DNA from: Dyella silvae
GTDB taxonomy: Bacteria > Pseudomonadota > Gammaproteobacteria > Xanthomonadales > Rhodanobacteraceae
DNA: 58,661 nt
Assembly (NCBI RefSeq): GCF_026421305.1
Contig: NZ_JAPJBQ010000014.1
Location: forward strand, 1 to 58,661
Direction: 5' to 3'
In this document: piece by piece, positions 1-8,153 of the stretch
Layout: the number at the start of each line of letters is the position of its first letter
Numbering within the stretch: the first letter of the stretch is position 1
Notes under the pieces: generated by a model
Told to the model about the DNA's origin: nothing
What the model saw: only the letters and a program-made list of their open reading frames with translations
The model's database searches: none
Position numbers and translations under genes: made by a program

Positions 1-69
1 TTGCTGCCAGCGCTCCCACATCACCGCCTTCTGGCTATCGGTTATGTGCCTTCGGACTCTGGGTGCCAT
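1..69 (-). CDS. IS30-like transposase, N-terminal fragment (cut by window edge)
   Basis: Only the first 23 codons are inside the window. They begin MAPRVRRHITDSQKAVMWER, which resembles the start of IS30-family transposases that open with a helix-turn-helix recognising the element ends. The ATG is preceded by AAGGAG with about 7 nt spacing. About 35-55 bp upstream of the start, around 104-127, lies CAACGCAACAC, which may belong to the inverted end of the element. The family assignment rests on a short stretch and could be wrong; the rest of the gene lies left of the window. Confidence 0.5.
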   Translation of the reverse strand, partial: MAPRVRRHITDSQKAVMWERWQQ

Positions 70-127
70 GCAACACTCCTTCCGCTTGCGCGTCTATAGT
101 GTGTTGCGTTGACCGGCTGAAGTCGCA
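1..127. mobile_element. Right-hand end of a probable IS30-family insertion sequence
   Basis: The element seems to end near position 127. Immediately to its right is GTCGAAAGCGGAC, which is exactly the right half of the 24-bp hairpin repeat that fills the next 12 kb. The left half is missing at this copy. This suggests that the IS inserted inside a repeat copy. The exact boundary and the inverted repeat cannot be fixed because the other end is outside the window. Confidence 0.4.
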
Positions 128-140
128 GTCGAAAGCGGAC
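128..140. repeat. Half copy of the GTCCGCT hairpin repeat
   Basis: Right half only (GTCGAAAGCGGAC). It abuts the probable IS end, which suggests interruption by the insertion. Confidence 0.6.
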
Positions 141-203
141 CCAAAAGACGCCGACGAAACATACCCCGAGGCGACACCGAGACGCTAACGCAAACAGCCT
201 GGG

Positions 204-425
204 TCACTGGAAAAGGAGACCATATAGGAGTCCAGCAATACCCAGAGCTGGGACAACAATGCCAGTCCAATAAAGTTCCGGATCCTTGGACTTGGAATAT
301 GTTCGGTAAACCAGAGTCGCGCTGCCGGTCGCAATTCCATTAATTAGGATCACCACTAGAGCAACGAGTAAAGCCAAGACTATGAAGTTGTGAGACAGCC
401 AACTATGGATCGTCACGCGCTTCAT
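204..425 (-). CDS. Small two-helix membrane protein, unknown function
   Basis: This encodes 73 residues starting MKRVTIHSWLSHN. Two hydrophobic segments are visible, roughly residues 14-35 and 50-70, with a short polar loop (RTYSKSKDPELYW) between them. A longer reading from a TTG at 449 is possible. I chose the ATG at 425, although the GAGGG before it is very close. It has the same orientation and repeat-flanked setting (half copy downstream, full copy upstream) as the small genes at 4.5-12.2 kb. No family is recognised. Confidence 0.5.
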   Translation of the reverse strand: MKRVTIHSWLSHNFIVLALLVALVVILINGIATGSATLVYRTYSKSKDPELYWTGIVVPALGIAGLLYGLLFQ

Positions 426-449
426 CCCTCGGTCTGCAATGCGTTCCAA

Positions 450-842
450 ATGTCGTCCATCAAGCCTGACGGACCGACGCCCCTTTTGCGGCTCCCCTCC
501 TCATGTCCGCTCCGGGTCGGAAGCGGACCTAGGCGGCAATAAAAGGGGACGGATGTCGTTAGCTGATCTAACAGCCGCCGTCCCTAATTGGTCCCGGGTC
601 GTAACCGTGAGCCAAGTTCAGCCGTCAGGCCATTCAGTCGGCTTGCCGGCCGACACAAGGGTAGCGCGTAGCGGTAATCCCCTACAGCGGCCCGTGGCGG
701 CTCTGAGTAATCTCGAGGGGTCACTGGCGGTGTCTGTGCACCGGTTGCCGCGAGTGACCATGACAGCAATGTCGTGAAGCGCGGGCCGCGAGTGCTGGAA
801 CACTCACGACCCGCTGACCAAAGCCAACCTAAGGAGTTGATC
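450..842. other. Intergenic stretch with one hairpin repeat
   Basis: I see no convincing gene here. Short open frames exist on both strands but lack ribosome binding sites and have non-coding-like composition. The only recognisable item is the hairpin repeat at 505-528. Confidence 0.5.
505..528. repeat. GTCCGCT hairpin repeat, near-consensus copy
   Basis: Arms GTCCGCT and AGCGGAC enclose the core CCGGGTCGGA. The core adds three inner pairs (CCG/CGG) around a GGT loop and leaves one bulged A. It lies 80 bp upstream of the small membrane gene ending at 204. Confidence 0.9.
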
Positions 843-1172
843 TTGGCTACCCACGATCATACGGCACGCGCACGCCTGCCCGTTCCCGCCGGCAGCACCC
901 ACACTCCTCCACCCGACACCCTCACGGAGTCGGCGTCGGCACTTTCCCCCTCGCTCGTGTACACCCGCGAAGACCTCGCCCTGGCCGCGTATGCCCTGAC
1001 GCGGCTACGCATCGATCACGAGCAGTGCCTGCACGCCCGCACCCAGGGGTTTCCCCACAAGTCGTTGGAATGGCCGCTCTCGGCCTCCGTGGCCATTGCA
1101 GTGGCCACCGCTATCCAGTGCCTTGAACGTCTGGTGGATGGGCACGGTGAGGCGTTGAGAGTGAACGCTTAG
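843..1172 (+). CDS. Hypothetical protein of 109 residues
   Basis: A TTG start at 843 is chosen because AAGGAG lies 6 nt upstream; a longer frame from 774 lacks a site. The first ~40 residues are Pro/Thr/Ser-rich and look disordered. Residues ~45-105 look helical, with alternating Leu/Ala positions (TREDLALAAYALTRLRIDHE). No family is recognised. It precedes a HigA-like gene by 148 bp on the same strand but does not resemble a HigB toxin. Confidence 0.5.
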   Translation: MATHDHTARARLPVPAGSTHTPPPDTLTESASALSPSLVYTREDLALAAYALTRLRIDHEQCLHARTQGFPHKSLEWPLSASVAIAVATAIQCLERLVDGHGEALRVNA

Positions 1173-1320
1173 CCCCGTCCTGTGATCGTTCCCCGTGGCG
1201 CGTCGATACCCATCGATGCGCCACACCTGGGCGATCACGCACAGCGTCGCAGGACATTCCCCGACACGCATCGATGTCATCCCTGATGCGTCGCCTTGCC
1301 GTGCCTGACCGGAAAACCCG

Positions 1321-1647
1321 ATGAATCTGATCCGCCCCGACCCGCATCTGCGGGTGGACCCTTCATGGCGCCCACGCACACCGGGCGAAGTGCTGCGGGA
1401 CGACTACATGCTGCCCCGCGCCATGACCCTCTCCGCCCTCGCCCGCCGCACGGGGATCAGAGCGCCACGCCTGCGTCGGCTCGTGATCGGCGAGATACCC
1501 ATGTGCGCCAATGTCGCCATCCGCCTCGCCGTGGTCCTCAACACCAGCGCGCTCTACTGGATGCTGCTGCAAGTGCAGTGCGACCTGGAGCGGGAAAGGC
1601 GCGGGCGCGAATTCGCGATAAAGGGGCCACGTGCTTCTTCGCGTTAG
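1321..1647 (+). CDS. HigA-family XRE antitoxin-like regulator (orphan)
   Basis: The 108-residue protein contains RPRTPGEVLRDDYMLPRAMT, followed by a helix-turn-helix (SALARRTGIRAPRLRRLVIGE) and NVAIRLAVVLNTSALYWMLL. This is the typical order of HigA-type antidotes (PGEVLRE...NTSPEFWLNLQ). HigA binds the HigB RNase and represses its own operon. No higB-like gene lies directly upstream, where it normally would be, so this is either an orphan regulator or the remnant of a toxin-antitoxin pair. The upstream 109-residue gene is a possible but unrecognised partner. Confidence 0.7.
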   Translation: MNLIRPDPHLRVDPSWRPRTPGEVLRDDYMLPRAMTLSALARRTGIRAPRLRRLVIGEIPMCANVAIRLAVVLNTSALYWMLLQVQCDLERERRGREFAIKGPRASSR

Positions 1648-1697
1648 GTCGCCCAGAAAAGGAAGCAGAAAAGCACTCTGCCCCTTGGGAAAACAGG

Positions 1698-1716
1698 GGG
1701 CCGATCGGAAGCGGAC
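1698..1716. repeat. Degraded half copy of the GTCCGCT hairpin repeat
   Basis: Only the right half is recognisable (GATCGGAAGCGGAC). It lies in the 230-bp gap between the HigA-like gene and the outer-membrane protein gene, a gap with no other feature I can name. Confidence 0.5.
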
Positions 1717-1876
1717 CTGACCCTCGCGCGACGACGGTGAAATTACGGTCTCTTCACGGCGTGCTTCGCACGAAACGACGGCTTGTTCACAGCGCTTCCG
1801 CTTACGTTGAAAGCCCTCAACACTCCATCGAATCGGCCACTCAATCAGGGTGCCCGCCGCCACCGCTGGATCGCCC

Positions 1877-2677
1877 GTGAGAATTAATCCAACCCCTCTT
1901 TCGGTGGCGCTACTCGCTTGTGAGCCCCTGCTCGTGCTTGCTCAAAACGCGGAACCCACCCCCATCTGCACGGATCGCCCCACCAAAGCCAATGTCACAT
2001 GTACGGTGCCCAAGGGCGATTGGCAATTGGAATCCGATATCGCATATACCAGCCGAGACCGTCAGAACGGGGTTACAACCGAGACCTTCTACTCCGTCAA
2101 TCCTTATCTCAAGTATGGCCTGAACGATTTCCAGGACATCGAAATCAGTTGGGCACCATCCATCCGGCAACGCACCAAGGAAGACGGCCAAACGCAAACC
2201 ACCTCTGGCGCGGGCGATGTGTATCTGCGACTCAAATCGCGGCTGTTCAGCGGCGACACCCTAAGCATGGCGCTTATCCCCTTCGCAAAGGCTCCCACGG
2301 CCACGCACGGGCTTAGCAATGACCGATGGGAAGGTGGCGTGATTGCACCGTTGGGCGTGACATTGCCCCGGGGGTTTTCGCTTACTTTCGGTCCGGAGGT
2401 CGACGTACTGGCTGACATGGAGGGCCATGGCCACCACGTCGCGATCACTAACCTGATCAACGTCTCGCACGCACTCAACAGTCGGCTGTCTTTAGCCGTC
2501 GAACTATGGGCGCAAGACAACTACGATCCAGCCGGCACCATCCATCAGCGATCAGCCGACGGTGCCCTGATCTTTCTGGTTAACCCGAGACTTCAACTGG
2601 ATATGGGTGCCAATTTTGGCCTTAACCACAGCACGCCGAACAGCCAAATATATCTTGGCCTGTCATACCGATTTTGA
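1877..2677 (+). CDS. Outer-membrane beta-barrel protein (Phenol_MetA_deg / transporter-like)
   Basis: A GTG start at 1877 gives 266 residues. The protein opens with a signal-like segment (MRINPTPLSVALLACEPLLV) cleaved near AQNAEP. The mature part begins CTDRPTKANVTC, and alternating beta strands run to a terminal aromatic (YLGLSYRF), typical of an outer-membrane barrel. The TDRP start, the central GAGDVYLRLK and the strand pattern fit the family annotated as transporter or MetA-pathway phenol-degradation proteins, whose substrates are mostly unknown. An alternative start at 1850 would add nine residues. This is one of the few plus-strand genes in the repeat-rich region. Confidence 0.65.
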   Translation: MRINPTPLSVALLACEPLLVLAQNAEPTPICTDRPTKANVTCTVPKGDWQLESDIAYTSRDRQNGVTTETFYSVNPYLKYGLNDFQDIEISWAPSIRQRTKEDGQTQTTSGAGDVYLRLKSRLFSGDTLSMALIPFAKAPTATHGLSNDRWEGGVIAPLGVTLPRGFSLTFGPEVDVLADMEGHGHHVAITNLINVSHALNSRLSLAVELWAQDNYDPAGTIHQRSADGALIFLVNPRLQLDMGANFGLNHSTPNSQIYLGLSYRF

Positions 2678-2769
2678 TGCCCACGAGGGTGTCCGCAGTG
2701 CCAGACCAGAATGGAACGTGCCCGAACATGAGCATCAGCTCGACAACCATTACCTGGCACACGTCGGCC

Positions 2770-3441
2770 TCAAGGTATGGCAGCAAGCAATCCCGGGATG
2801 TTGAAAACGATGTGGACGAGAATGGCTGGAATCAGGCTGCCACTTCGTCGCCGCAGTTCGCCCGCCAGCAATCCAAGAACCAGCGCCGCTACCGCAGTCC
2901 AGGGGCCGACCGCCAAATGAACCGATGCGAATAGAAGCGCTGCGGTGACCAGCGCAGCGACGTTTGCCTGTGCCATCACGGGAACGGGGTTGGTGAGGCT
3001 GTGAGCAAATGTCGTCTGCAGCAGGCCTCGAAATATCAGCTCCTCCTGCAGTGGCGATCCCAATCCAAAGTAGATCCATGCGAGGGCCGGTGTGAGAACA
3101 ACACCTGCCAAGGGGCCGGGCTCATGGGCGAATGTCAGCAACGTATTGATAAGCCATGCGAGCGGCACAGCGATCAACATGGCGACGATCGCGCTTTGCC
3201 AACGGCACCAGCGAAATCCAAAGTTGGCGAGATTCAATGCCATGGAGGAGTGACGCAGTGCCCACATCAACAGCAGCGCAATCATCGTGCTCACCACGAT
3301 GATCACCGGGATAGCATTTGCCATAGGAAGATGCAGGTGGCCGACCAGGGCAAACGTCGGGATGTATACCGTTAGCAATAGCGTCGCAGTGACGCCGAAT
3401 GCGCGTATCCAATGTCTCTGTGGAGAATGCGATCTCATCAT
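2770..3441 (-). CDS. CPBP-family intramembrane metalloprotease (CAAX/Abi)
   Basis: The start at 3441 is set by AAGGAT 9 nt upstream, giving 223 residues. Several membrane helices are visible. The family motifs are present in order: the glutamate pair LQEELIFRGLLQ, the FASVHL histidine and the HIVFN histidine-asparagine in the last helix. These residues form the zinc site of CPBP proteases, which cleave within the membrane. In bacteria they are often linked to bacteriocin immunity or to unknown substrates. It shares orientation with the hydrolase upstream (69-bp gap); no bacteriocin gene is visible. Confidence 0.85.
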   Translation of the reverse strand: MMRSHSPQRHWIRAFGVTATLLLTVYIPTFALVGHLHLPMANAIPVIIVVSTMIALLLMWALRHSSMALNLANFGFRWCRWQSAIVAMLIAVPLAWLINTLLTFAHEPGPLAGVVLTPALAWIYFGLGSPLQEELIFRGLLQTTFAHSLTNPVPVMAQANVAALVTAALLFASVHLAVGPWTAVAALVLGLLAGELRRRSGSLIPAILVHIVFNIPGLLAAIP

Positions 3442-3510
3442 GATGAAGTGATCCTTTCTCAGGTGTTGGTGGCCAAACGGTGCAACTATGCGCCCCATTC
3501 AGGATGGGCA

Positions 3511-4422
3511 TCACGAAGACGGCGCTGCGCTGCTTTTGCCCGACGCCGGGGATTCAATGAAGCGCATGAGGGCTCGATTGAAGTCGTCCGGAGCATCGAC
3601 AAATACGGCGTGCCGGGCATGGTCAACCGCGATGAACTGGGCGTTCGGAAGTGCTTGAACCATGGCTTTCTGTGCATCCAGCAGCAAACTTTCGCCGGAA
3701 GCTATCACGAGCGTCGGCTTGTCGAACTTCTTAAGACTGGGTCGGCGATCCGTCGTGAGTATGTCTGAAACGAGCATGGAGATGCCGGTATCAACGGGCG
3801 TCTTGAGCGATTCGGTGGTAAGCGTGTCGAAAGTGAGCGGTGCGGGTGGTGCTTTCATGATGGCTTGAATCAAGCCCTTGGAGTACGCGTCGGGCGTGCG
3901 CGCGTACTGGCCAAGGCCTTGAAGCACTTGTTTCACCATGCCCGATGTTTCCGTGACATCGGCAGGACCGGCACTGACTGGACTATCGACCAAGACGATT
4001 TTGTCCACCGAAACTGTTCCGAATTGTGCAACGTACGCAGCAACGTCCTGAGCGCCCTGTGACCAGCCAACCAGAGTGAGGTGGGTGAGTTTCAGATTCG
4101 ATATCACCCGATCTACGTCCTGCGCGCGGTTCTCGGGCGTATTGCCGCTGGCAGAAATCGTAGATTCGCCTTGCGAGCGGGGATCCATCGCAATGACGTG
4201 AAAACCTTTCGCCGCAAAGTAATCGATCTGTTGCGTCCATACCTTTGCACTGACCCGCCATCCCGGGATAAAGAGCACATTGCGCGATGCGTTGGCGGGG
4301 CCTGCTTCTATGTAATGGATGCGTACGCCATCGGCCCCTTCGGTAAATGCCTCACTTGTGGGCGGGTGAGCCGATGGCGCCATGGCCAGTGCGATAAAGA
4401 AGAAGCTGCTTGGAAAGTCCAT
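3511..4422 (-). CDS. Exported alpha/beta hydrolase
   Basis: 303 residues with a short N-terminal hydrophobic segment (SSFFFIALAMAPSA) that suggests export. The fold markers are present: an oxyanion strand FIPGWRVSAKVW, the nucleophile elbow GWSQGAQD (serine), an acid in the segment after TLVIASGES, and a late histidine in DHARHAVFVD. It resembles the broad family of non-haem peroxidase-like or esterase-like hydrolases. The substrate is unknown. The tail (ESPASGKSSAAPSS) is low-complexity. Confidence 0.8.
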   Translation of the reverse strand: MDFPSSFFFIALAMAPSAHPPTSEAFTEGADGVRIHYIEAGPANASRNVLFIPGWRVSAKVWTQQIDYFAAKGFHVIAMDPRSQGESTISASGNTPENRAQDVDRVISNLKLTHLTLVGWSQGAQDVAAYVAQFGTVSVDKIVLVDSPVSAGPADVTETSGMVKQVLQGLGQYARTPDAYSKGLIQAIMKAPPAPLTFDTLTTESLKTPVDTGISMLVSDILTTDRRPSLKKFDKPTLVIASGESLLLDAQKAMVQALPNAQFIAVDHARHAVFVDAPDDFNRALMRFIESPASGKSSAAPSS

Positions 4423-4486
4423 AAAGCCTCCGGTGCGTACTGTGGGTTGGTTGCGCTACATGGTGCGACTTGGTTCGAAACAAGCT

Positions 4487-5197
4487 CTAGAAGTTGAGTC
4501 CAAGCGGTCGGTTGCAGTTGTATTTCTCAGCTTCCTCTTCTACGTCAGCCAACGTGAGGTGCCTGTCTTTCAATTCGTCCGGGGTAAGGTGTCGCCACAC
4601 ATCGACATCGATGCAATGGTGATTCGTGACGCCAAAGAGACGTTGGGCGTTGCGCATCACCGAGCCGATGCCCTGATCCATGGGGTTGGTCAACTCGATG
4701 CCGGGCGCGAGACGTCTGTCTGACCCGGGGACCCCTCGAGTGCCGGGAGCGTGCTGGGCATTCGACATCCGGTCTCGAAATCCACCATCTCCCACGGGGG
4801 ATGAATTGCTTGTGTCCTGATCGATGGTGGCAGACAGGTCAGGCACGACAGTCAGGGGCGAATCGCTGATGGCATCTGCTTTATGAGCCCGTGCCGCAGC
4901 ACGCGCCGCGCTTTGGGCTGGCAGTCGCACCCCGTCTTTCGCTGGTGCCCGTGGAAGAGCGTCCGGACGGAACCCGGGTGATGCCGGTGGCGCAGTTTTC
5001 GGTCGCGGTGGCGAAATGAACTGCACGTTGAGCGCAGCCTCGTCATCGTTCCGTTTCGGAGGCATATCAGTACTTGGGGCTGCCGGTCGCAGCAGTGCCA
5101 TCAACAGAAAAAGATGGCAGCCGATGGCCACCACCAAGGCCAGGATCCGGGGACCCGACAAGGGAAGGCGTTTAGACTTCTCTCCCTTCAACCCCAT
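4487..5197 (-). CDS. Single-pass membrane protein with conserved Cys-containing C-terminus
   Basis: 236 residues. One membrane helix lies at about residues 16-36, after a basic N-terminus (MGLKGEKSKRLPLSG). A Pro/Ala-rich periplasmic linker follows, then a compact C-terminal block with NHHCIDVDVWRHLTPDEL and KYNCNRPLGLNF. The two cysteines may pair in the periplasm. The architecture recalls TonB-like or energiser-associated proteins, but no TonB domain is seen. I recognise it only as a type of hypothetical protein common in Xanthomonadales. Confidence 0.7.
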   Translation of the reverse strand: MGLKGEKSKRLPLSGPRILALVVAIGCHLFLLMALLRPAAPSTDMPPKRNDDEAALNVQFISPPRPKTAPPASPGFRPDALPRAPAKDGVRLPAQSAARAAARAHKADAISDSPLTVVPDLSATIDQDTSNSSPVGDGGFRDRMSNAQHAPGTRGVPGSDRRLAPGIELTNPMDQGIGSVMRNAQRLFGVTNHHCIDVDVWRHLTPDELKDRHLTLADVEEEAEKYNCNRPLGLNF

Positions 5198-5440
5198 CAG
5201 CGAACTCCCTTTGCAGAGGGCGCCATGCCCGGTGCGGCCATGGACGTCTGTTTCGCTTCAATTCAACGGCACGTATTCCCGAGGAGAACCGCCAGGCCTG
5301 ATCGATACCCAATGGCCTCTCAAGTGGCGATAGGCTCGATCAGCGCAGGCCGGACGCTCTTCAAGCATCGAGCAACGGGAATGGGACCGTGCCGGCCCTG
5401 CAAAGTTCTGGCAAAGGCTAGACGTGACTGGCAGGGGGAT

Positions 5441-5468
5441 GTCCGCTTCGGGCCGAAGGTGGGCAGAC
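5441..5468. repeat. Degenerate GTCCGCT hairpin repeat
   Basis: The left arm GTCCGCTTCGGG is intact. The right arm is altered (GAAGGTGGGCAGAC). It lies in the 287-bp gap between the genes ending at 4487 and 5485. Confidence 0.6.
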
Positions 5469-5484
5469 CTCATGACTGACCCGT

Positions 5485-5901
5485 CTACTTGGCCTCAGGA
5501 TAAGGGTGCGAGGTGATGTCGGTCCTCAAGGCAAGGATCGCCTGGAAGTCCAGCGTGGCGCCACCCGGGTACGCAATATCAAGTGAGTTGTTCGACGTCC
5601 AACGCATCGTTACGGCAGTAGTTCCTGCCGGATAAGCGGAGTCATTGGTCATCGAAAGAATCACATTGGGCTGAGCCGTGCGATCCGAGCTTTGGTGGAG
5701 TTCAACCGTGGTACCGACGTAATTGTTGCCAAATCCAGCCCACTGGTAAGTTTGGGCTGTCGCAATCAATAGCCCGTCCGGAGATGAAGCGCGGGCCGAC
5801 CAAATGACCACCGGCTCGCGGTCGCACCCCGCGACGAGCAGCGAAAGCCAAACCACGCAGACAAGCAATACCAGTCGTGCCTTGCGTATATGTCTATCCA
5901 A
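5485..5901 (-). CDS. Small lipoprotein, unknown function
   Basis: 138 residues with a lipoprotein signal: hydrophobic LVLLVCVVWLSLL followed by the lipobox LVAGC, with the acylated Cys at residue 26. The mature ~110 residues carry beta-rich segments (SPDGLLIATAQTYQW, TTAVTMRWTSNNSLDIAYPG). No family is recognised. It is the first of the regularly spaced minus-strand genes separated by the hairpin repeat. Confidence 0.65.
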   Translation of the reverse strand: MDRHIRKARLVLLVCVVWLSLLVAGCDREPVVIWSARASSPDGLLIATAQTYQWAGFGNNYVGTTVELHQSSDRTAQPNVILSMTNDSAYPAGTTAVTMRWTSNNSLDIAYPGGATLDFQAILALRTDITSHPYPEAK

Positions 5902-5957
5902 TCCCGTCGCTCCCCATTTCGCCGGATCAGTATAGGAACGGCCTCTGGCGCAGTTAG

Positions 5958-5981
5958 GTCCACTTCGGGTCAGAAGCGAAC
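5958..5981. repeat. GTCCGCT hairpin repeat, diverged copy
   Basis: GTCCACT and AGCGAAC arms around TCGGGTCAGA. It lies 57 bp upstream of the lipoprotein gene and 53 bp past the stop of the YdcF-like gene. Confidence 0.7.
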
Positions 5982-6033
5982 CGTTGAAATGTGCACTCTG
6001 ACCCCGGCTTTCAAACTCACATTGATCGCCTAA

Positions 6034-6660
6034 TCAGCTGCTTGCATTGATGTCGGCGTGCCTGCGGCGAAGTGCTCCGTCCACTTGCAACCAGTAGGCC
6101 GGATAGCCGAGCGCTTCGCGGTAGCTGGAATAGATGTCCCGCAAAAACCAACGACGTGGATAGGTGCCGCCGGCATCAACTGCGCCCGCCTGGTGCAGGG
6201 CGAGCCGCGTACGCGGAAGATGGTAAAACTGAGAAACAGCCACGACGCTTCGTTTGTCATGCGCGGCAAGCCACGCCTCTGCATGCCGGGCGGAGGCACG
6301 CGTGTCATTCCCGTAGGGGTCTTCTTCGATCTTCTGAGACGGCACTCCGTGGTCGACCAGCCACTGCTTCATGCCCGCAGCCTCGTTACGATGGTCGTGT
6401 GGATCAATTCCGCCGCTAACCATGATGGTCGCGCAACCGCCGTTGGCATACAGCGCCCTGGCCGCTTCAAGGCGCGCCTCAAGGCGAGGCATTGGGCGAT
6501 TCCCCCTGGTCACGGTGTTCCCTAGGACCAGAGCGAGATCGGCACGCTTGGGCGTCGTAAGCAAACCGGCGATCGCCATGGTTGCAGCTGCGATCGTCCA
6601 TATCGCGAATACCCAACAGACAAGCCGCCACCAGCGGGTATGCGGGCGAGTGCGTGTCAT
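6034..6660 (-). CDS. YdcF/SanA-like DUF218 membrane protein
   Basis: The start at 6660 is chosen for GAGGAG 9 nt upstream (208 residues). One membrane helix spans about residues 13-34. The DUF218 domain follows with DLALVLGNTVTRGN, the RLEAARALY...IMVSGG segment, TRASARHAEAW and VVAVSQFYHLPR. Family members (SanA, YdcF, ElyC) bind nucleotides or act in envelope or peptidoglycan homeostasis. The precise role of this one is unknown. No hairpin repeat separates it from the gene upstream at 6849, the only such omission in the series. Confidence 0.8.
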   Translation of the reverse strand: MTRTRPHTRWWRLVCWVFAIWTIAAATMAIAGLLTTPKRADLALVLGNTVTRGNRPMPRLEARLEAARALYANGGCATIMVSGGIDPHDHRNEAAGMKQWLVDHGVPSQKIEEDPYGNDTRASARHAEAWLAAHDKRSVVAVSQFYHLPRTRLALHQAGAVDAGGTYPRRWFLRDIYSSYREALGYPAYWLQVDGALRRRHADINASS

Positions 6661-6848
6661 TGCGTGCCACTCCTCATTCGTCAAAGCCAGAAGTCTGCGC
6701 CATGAGCACAGCGGACATCATGACCAGAAGAAGGCGGAATGCGGGCAGCGCTTCCCTGGGAAAGGCGACTCTGCCCCGCTTTCTTGATTTCAGTGTGTTA
6801 AACGTCCGGATCACCGCCTTTCCCGGCACGACCAAGAACGCTCAATAG

Positions 6849-7070
6849 TCAGAGTTCCGGCTTTTGCGGCAGCCAGAGCATGTCACGCCCTTTGCCGCGC
6901 AGCACGTTCACGACAATCGCACTCATGGATGGACCAATGAGAAGCGGTAGAAGCTGCGCCCAATGAGGGGCATGCCAAAACAGCCCCAACGCAAGATATA
7001 GGGCGACGCTGATCGCGACACACATGAGATACACGACAACCAAGCCGATATTGCGAAGGTATCTTTTCAT
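6849..7070 (-). CDS. Small two-helix membrane protein
   Basis: 73 residues, MKRYLRNIGLVVVYLMCVAI at the start. Two hydrophobic segments are visible, residues ~8-30 and ~38-58, followed by a basic and then Pro-rich tail (GKGRDMLWLPQKPEL). No family is recognised. Part of the repeat-punctuated array; a repeat lies 29 bp upstream of its start. Confidence 0.55.
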   Translation of the reverse strand: MKRYLRNIGLVVVYLMCVAISVALYLALGLFWHAPHWAQLLPLLIGPSMSAIVVNVLRGKGRDMLWLPQKPEL

Positions 7071-7099
7071 CGAGTGTTACCCAAGCCTGTAGGCAAGAT

Positions 7100-7123
7100 G
7101 TCCGCTCCGGGTCGAAGGCGGAC
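7100..7123. repeat. GTCCGCT hairpin repeat
   Basis: GTCCGCT arm, core CCGGGTCGA, right arm AGGCGGAC. It lies between the genes at 6849-7070 and 7179-7520. Confidence 0.85.
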
Positions 7124-7178
7124 GTTGAGTTTCCCTAGATCGGCAATGATTCGAAAAGTGAAACGTCCCAGCTTGCTA

Positions 7179-7520
7179 TCAAGCAATATTCTTCGAGGCA
7201 GACCCGATCCTCGACGGAAGTCGATCGGATTCCAGAAGCAAAACGATTGCCGCATCTAAGCGCTTCCGAAGCCTAATGCACTCAAAGTAGGCGTTAGCGG
7301 CCAGAAGAAAGCCGGCTCCCGTCGCAGCGTAAACAACGAAGACACCGTTGGCTCCCGCGTGCCCTCCGAACCATGAGATACCGACTCCAACGGCGATCGT
7401 GAGGCACAGGTGCCACACGTTCCACTTGCGGCTTTCTGTATTCAGAGTCTCAAGCGCTTCCGAGCGTCGAGCCACTGACTTCGCCAATTGATCGCCAGCT
7501 ATTCGCAGATCAGGATTCAT
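7179..7520 (-). CDS. Two-helix membrane protein, unknown function
   Basis: The ATG at 7520 is preferred over the one at 7526 because AAGGA lies 6 nt upstream of it (113 residues). The N-terminal ~35 residues look like an amphipathic helix (DQLAKSVARRSEALETLNTE). They are followed by two hydrophobic helices (about 38-55 and 60-80) and a basic C-terminal helix. No homologue is recognised. It lies in the repeat-flanked series. Confidence 0.55.
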   Translation of the reverse strand: MNPDLRIAGDQLAKSVARRSEALETLNTESRKWNVWHLCLTIAVGVGISWFGGHAGANGVFVVYAATGAGFLLAANAYFECIRLRKRLDAAIVLLLESDRLPSRIGSASKNIA

Positions 7521-7552
7521 AAACATTCCTTGTCTCAGTTAAATCAATGGAT

Positions 7553-7576
7553 CTCCGCTCCGGGTCGAAAGCGGGC
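7553..7576. repeat. GTCCGCT hairpin repeat
   Basis: CTCCGCT arm, core CCGGGTCGAA, arm AGCGGGC. It ends only 6 bp from the stop codon of the upstream gene at 7583. Confidence 0.8.
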
Positions 7577-7582
7577 ACTTTG

Positions 7583-8017
7583 TCAGGGAATGGATCGTTC
7601 AATGCGTTCAATGGCCTCTCGAAACCCCTTGATGGAGCCATCAACACCGAATTGACGTCCATTGCGCAAGAGAAAAACGGCCGAAACGCCACCTTTGTAG
7701 TTGGCCATTTCCATTCTCACCATGTCGCAGAAAAGTACCTCTTGTCTGATAAACCCTTTCTCGACCACTCGATCAGCCTTGATGGTCAGGGAATACGTTG
7801 ACATGTAGACGATAAATACGAAGATCGGAATGGCGACTGCCAGGCAAAGAAGGACAATCTGCCACGCAACTCCCCTGGTGTATCCAATTGAAACTGACCA
7901 CCAAGGGAACGTCAGGATCGCTAGCTCAATGAAGACCGACATCAAGATCCTGGCAAGCGAATATGTATAAATGTTCCCGGGCGACTTTTGCTGGGCAACT
8001 TCTTTTGAGAGCGTCAT
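7583..8017 (-). CDS. Two-helix membrane protein with PH-like C-terminal domain
   Basis: 144 residues. Two helices at about 24-44 and 51-73 (IVLLCLAVAIPIFVFIVYMS) are followed by a ~70-residue domain (YSLTIKADRVVEKGF...VEKGF-like turns, FLLRNGRQFGVDGSIKGF). Its strand pattern resembles the bacterial PH domains found after membrane hairpins. The PH call is an inference from pattern only. AAAGGG lies 10 nt before the ATG. It lies in the repeat-flanked series. Confidence 0.55.
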   Translation of the reverse strand: MTLSKEVAQQKSPGNIYTYSLARILMSVFIELAILTFPWWSVSIGYTRGVAWQIVLLCLAVAIPIFVFIVYMSTYSLTIKADRVVEKGFIRQEVLFCDMVRMEMANYKGGVSAVFLLRNGRQFGVDGSIKGFREAIERIERSIP

Positions 8018-8115
8018 TGACGCGCGGCCCTTTGCTGATCTGCCGAGCAGCGACAGTGTCCTTGTAGTTGCACGATCCAGCGATCCGTCACGATATTTCT
8101 CCTGTCGTCCCGAAT

Positions 8116-8139
8116 GTCCGCGCCGGGTCGAAAGCGGAC
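8116..8139. repeat. GTCCGCT hairpin repeat
   Basis: GTCCGCG arm, core CCGGGTCGAA, arm AGCGGAC. It lies between the genes starting at 8017 and ending at 8154. Confidence 0.85.
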
Positions 8140-8153
8140 CTGAGCATCAAAGC

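Noticed and set aside
439-777. 112-codon plus-strand frame
   Set aside because: It runs through a hairpin repeat and has no start signal or protein-like pattern.
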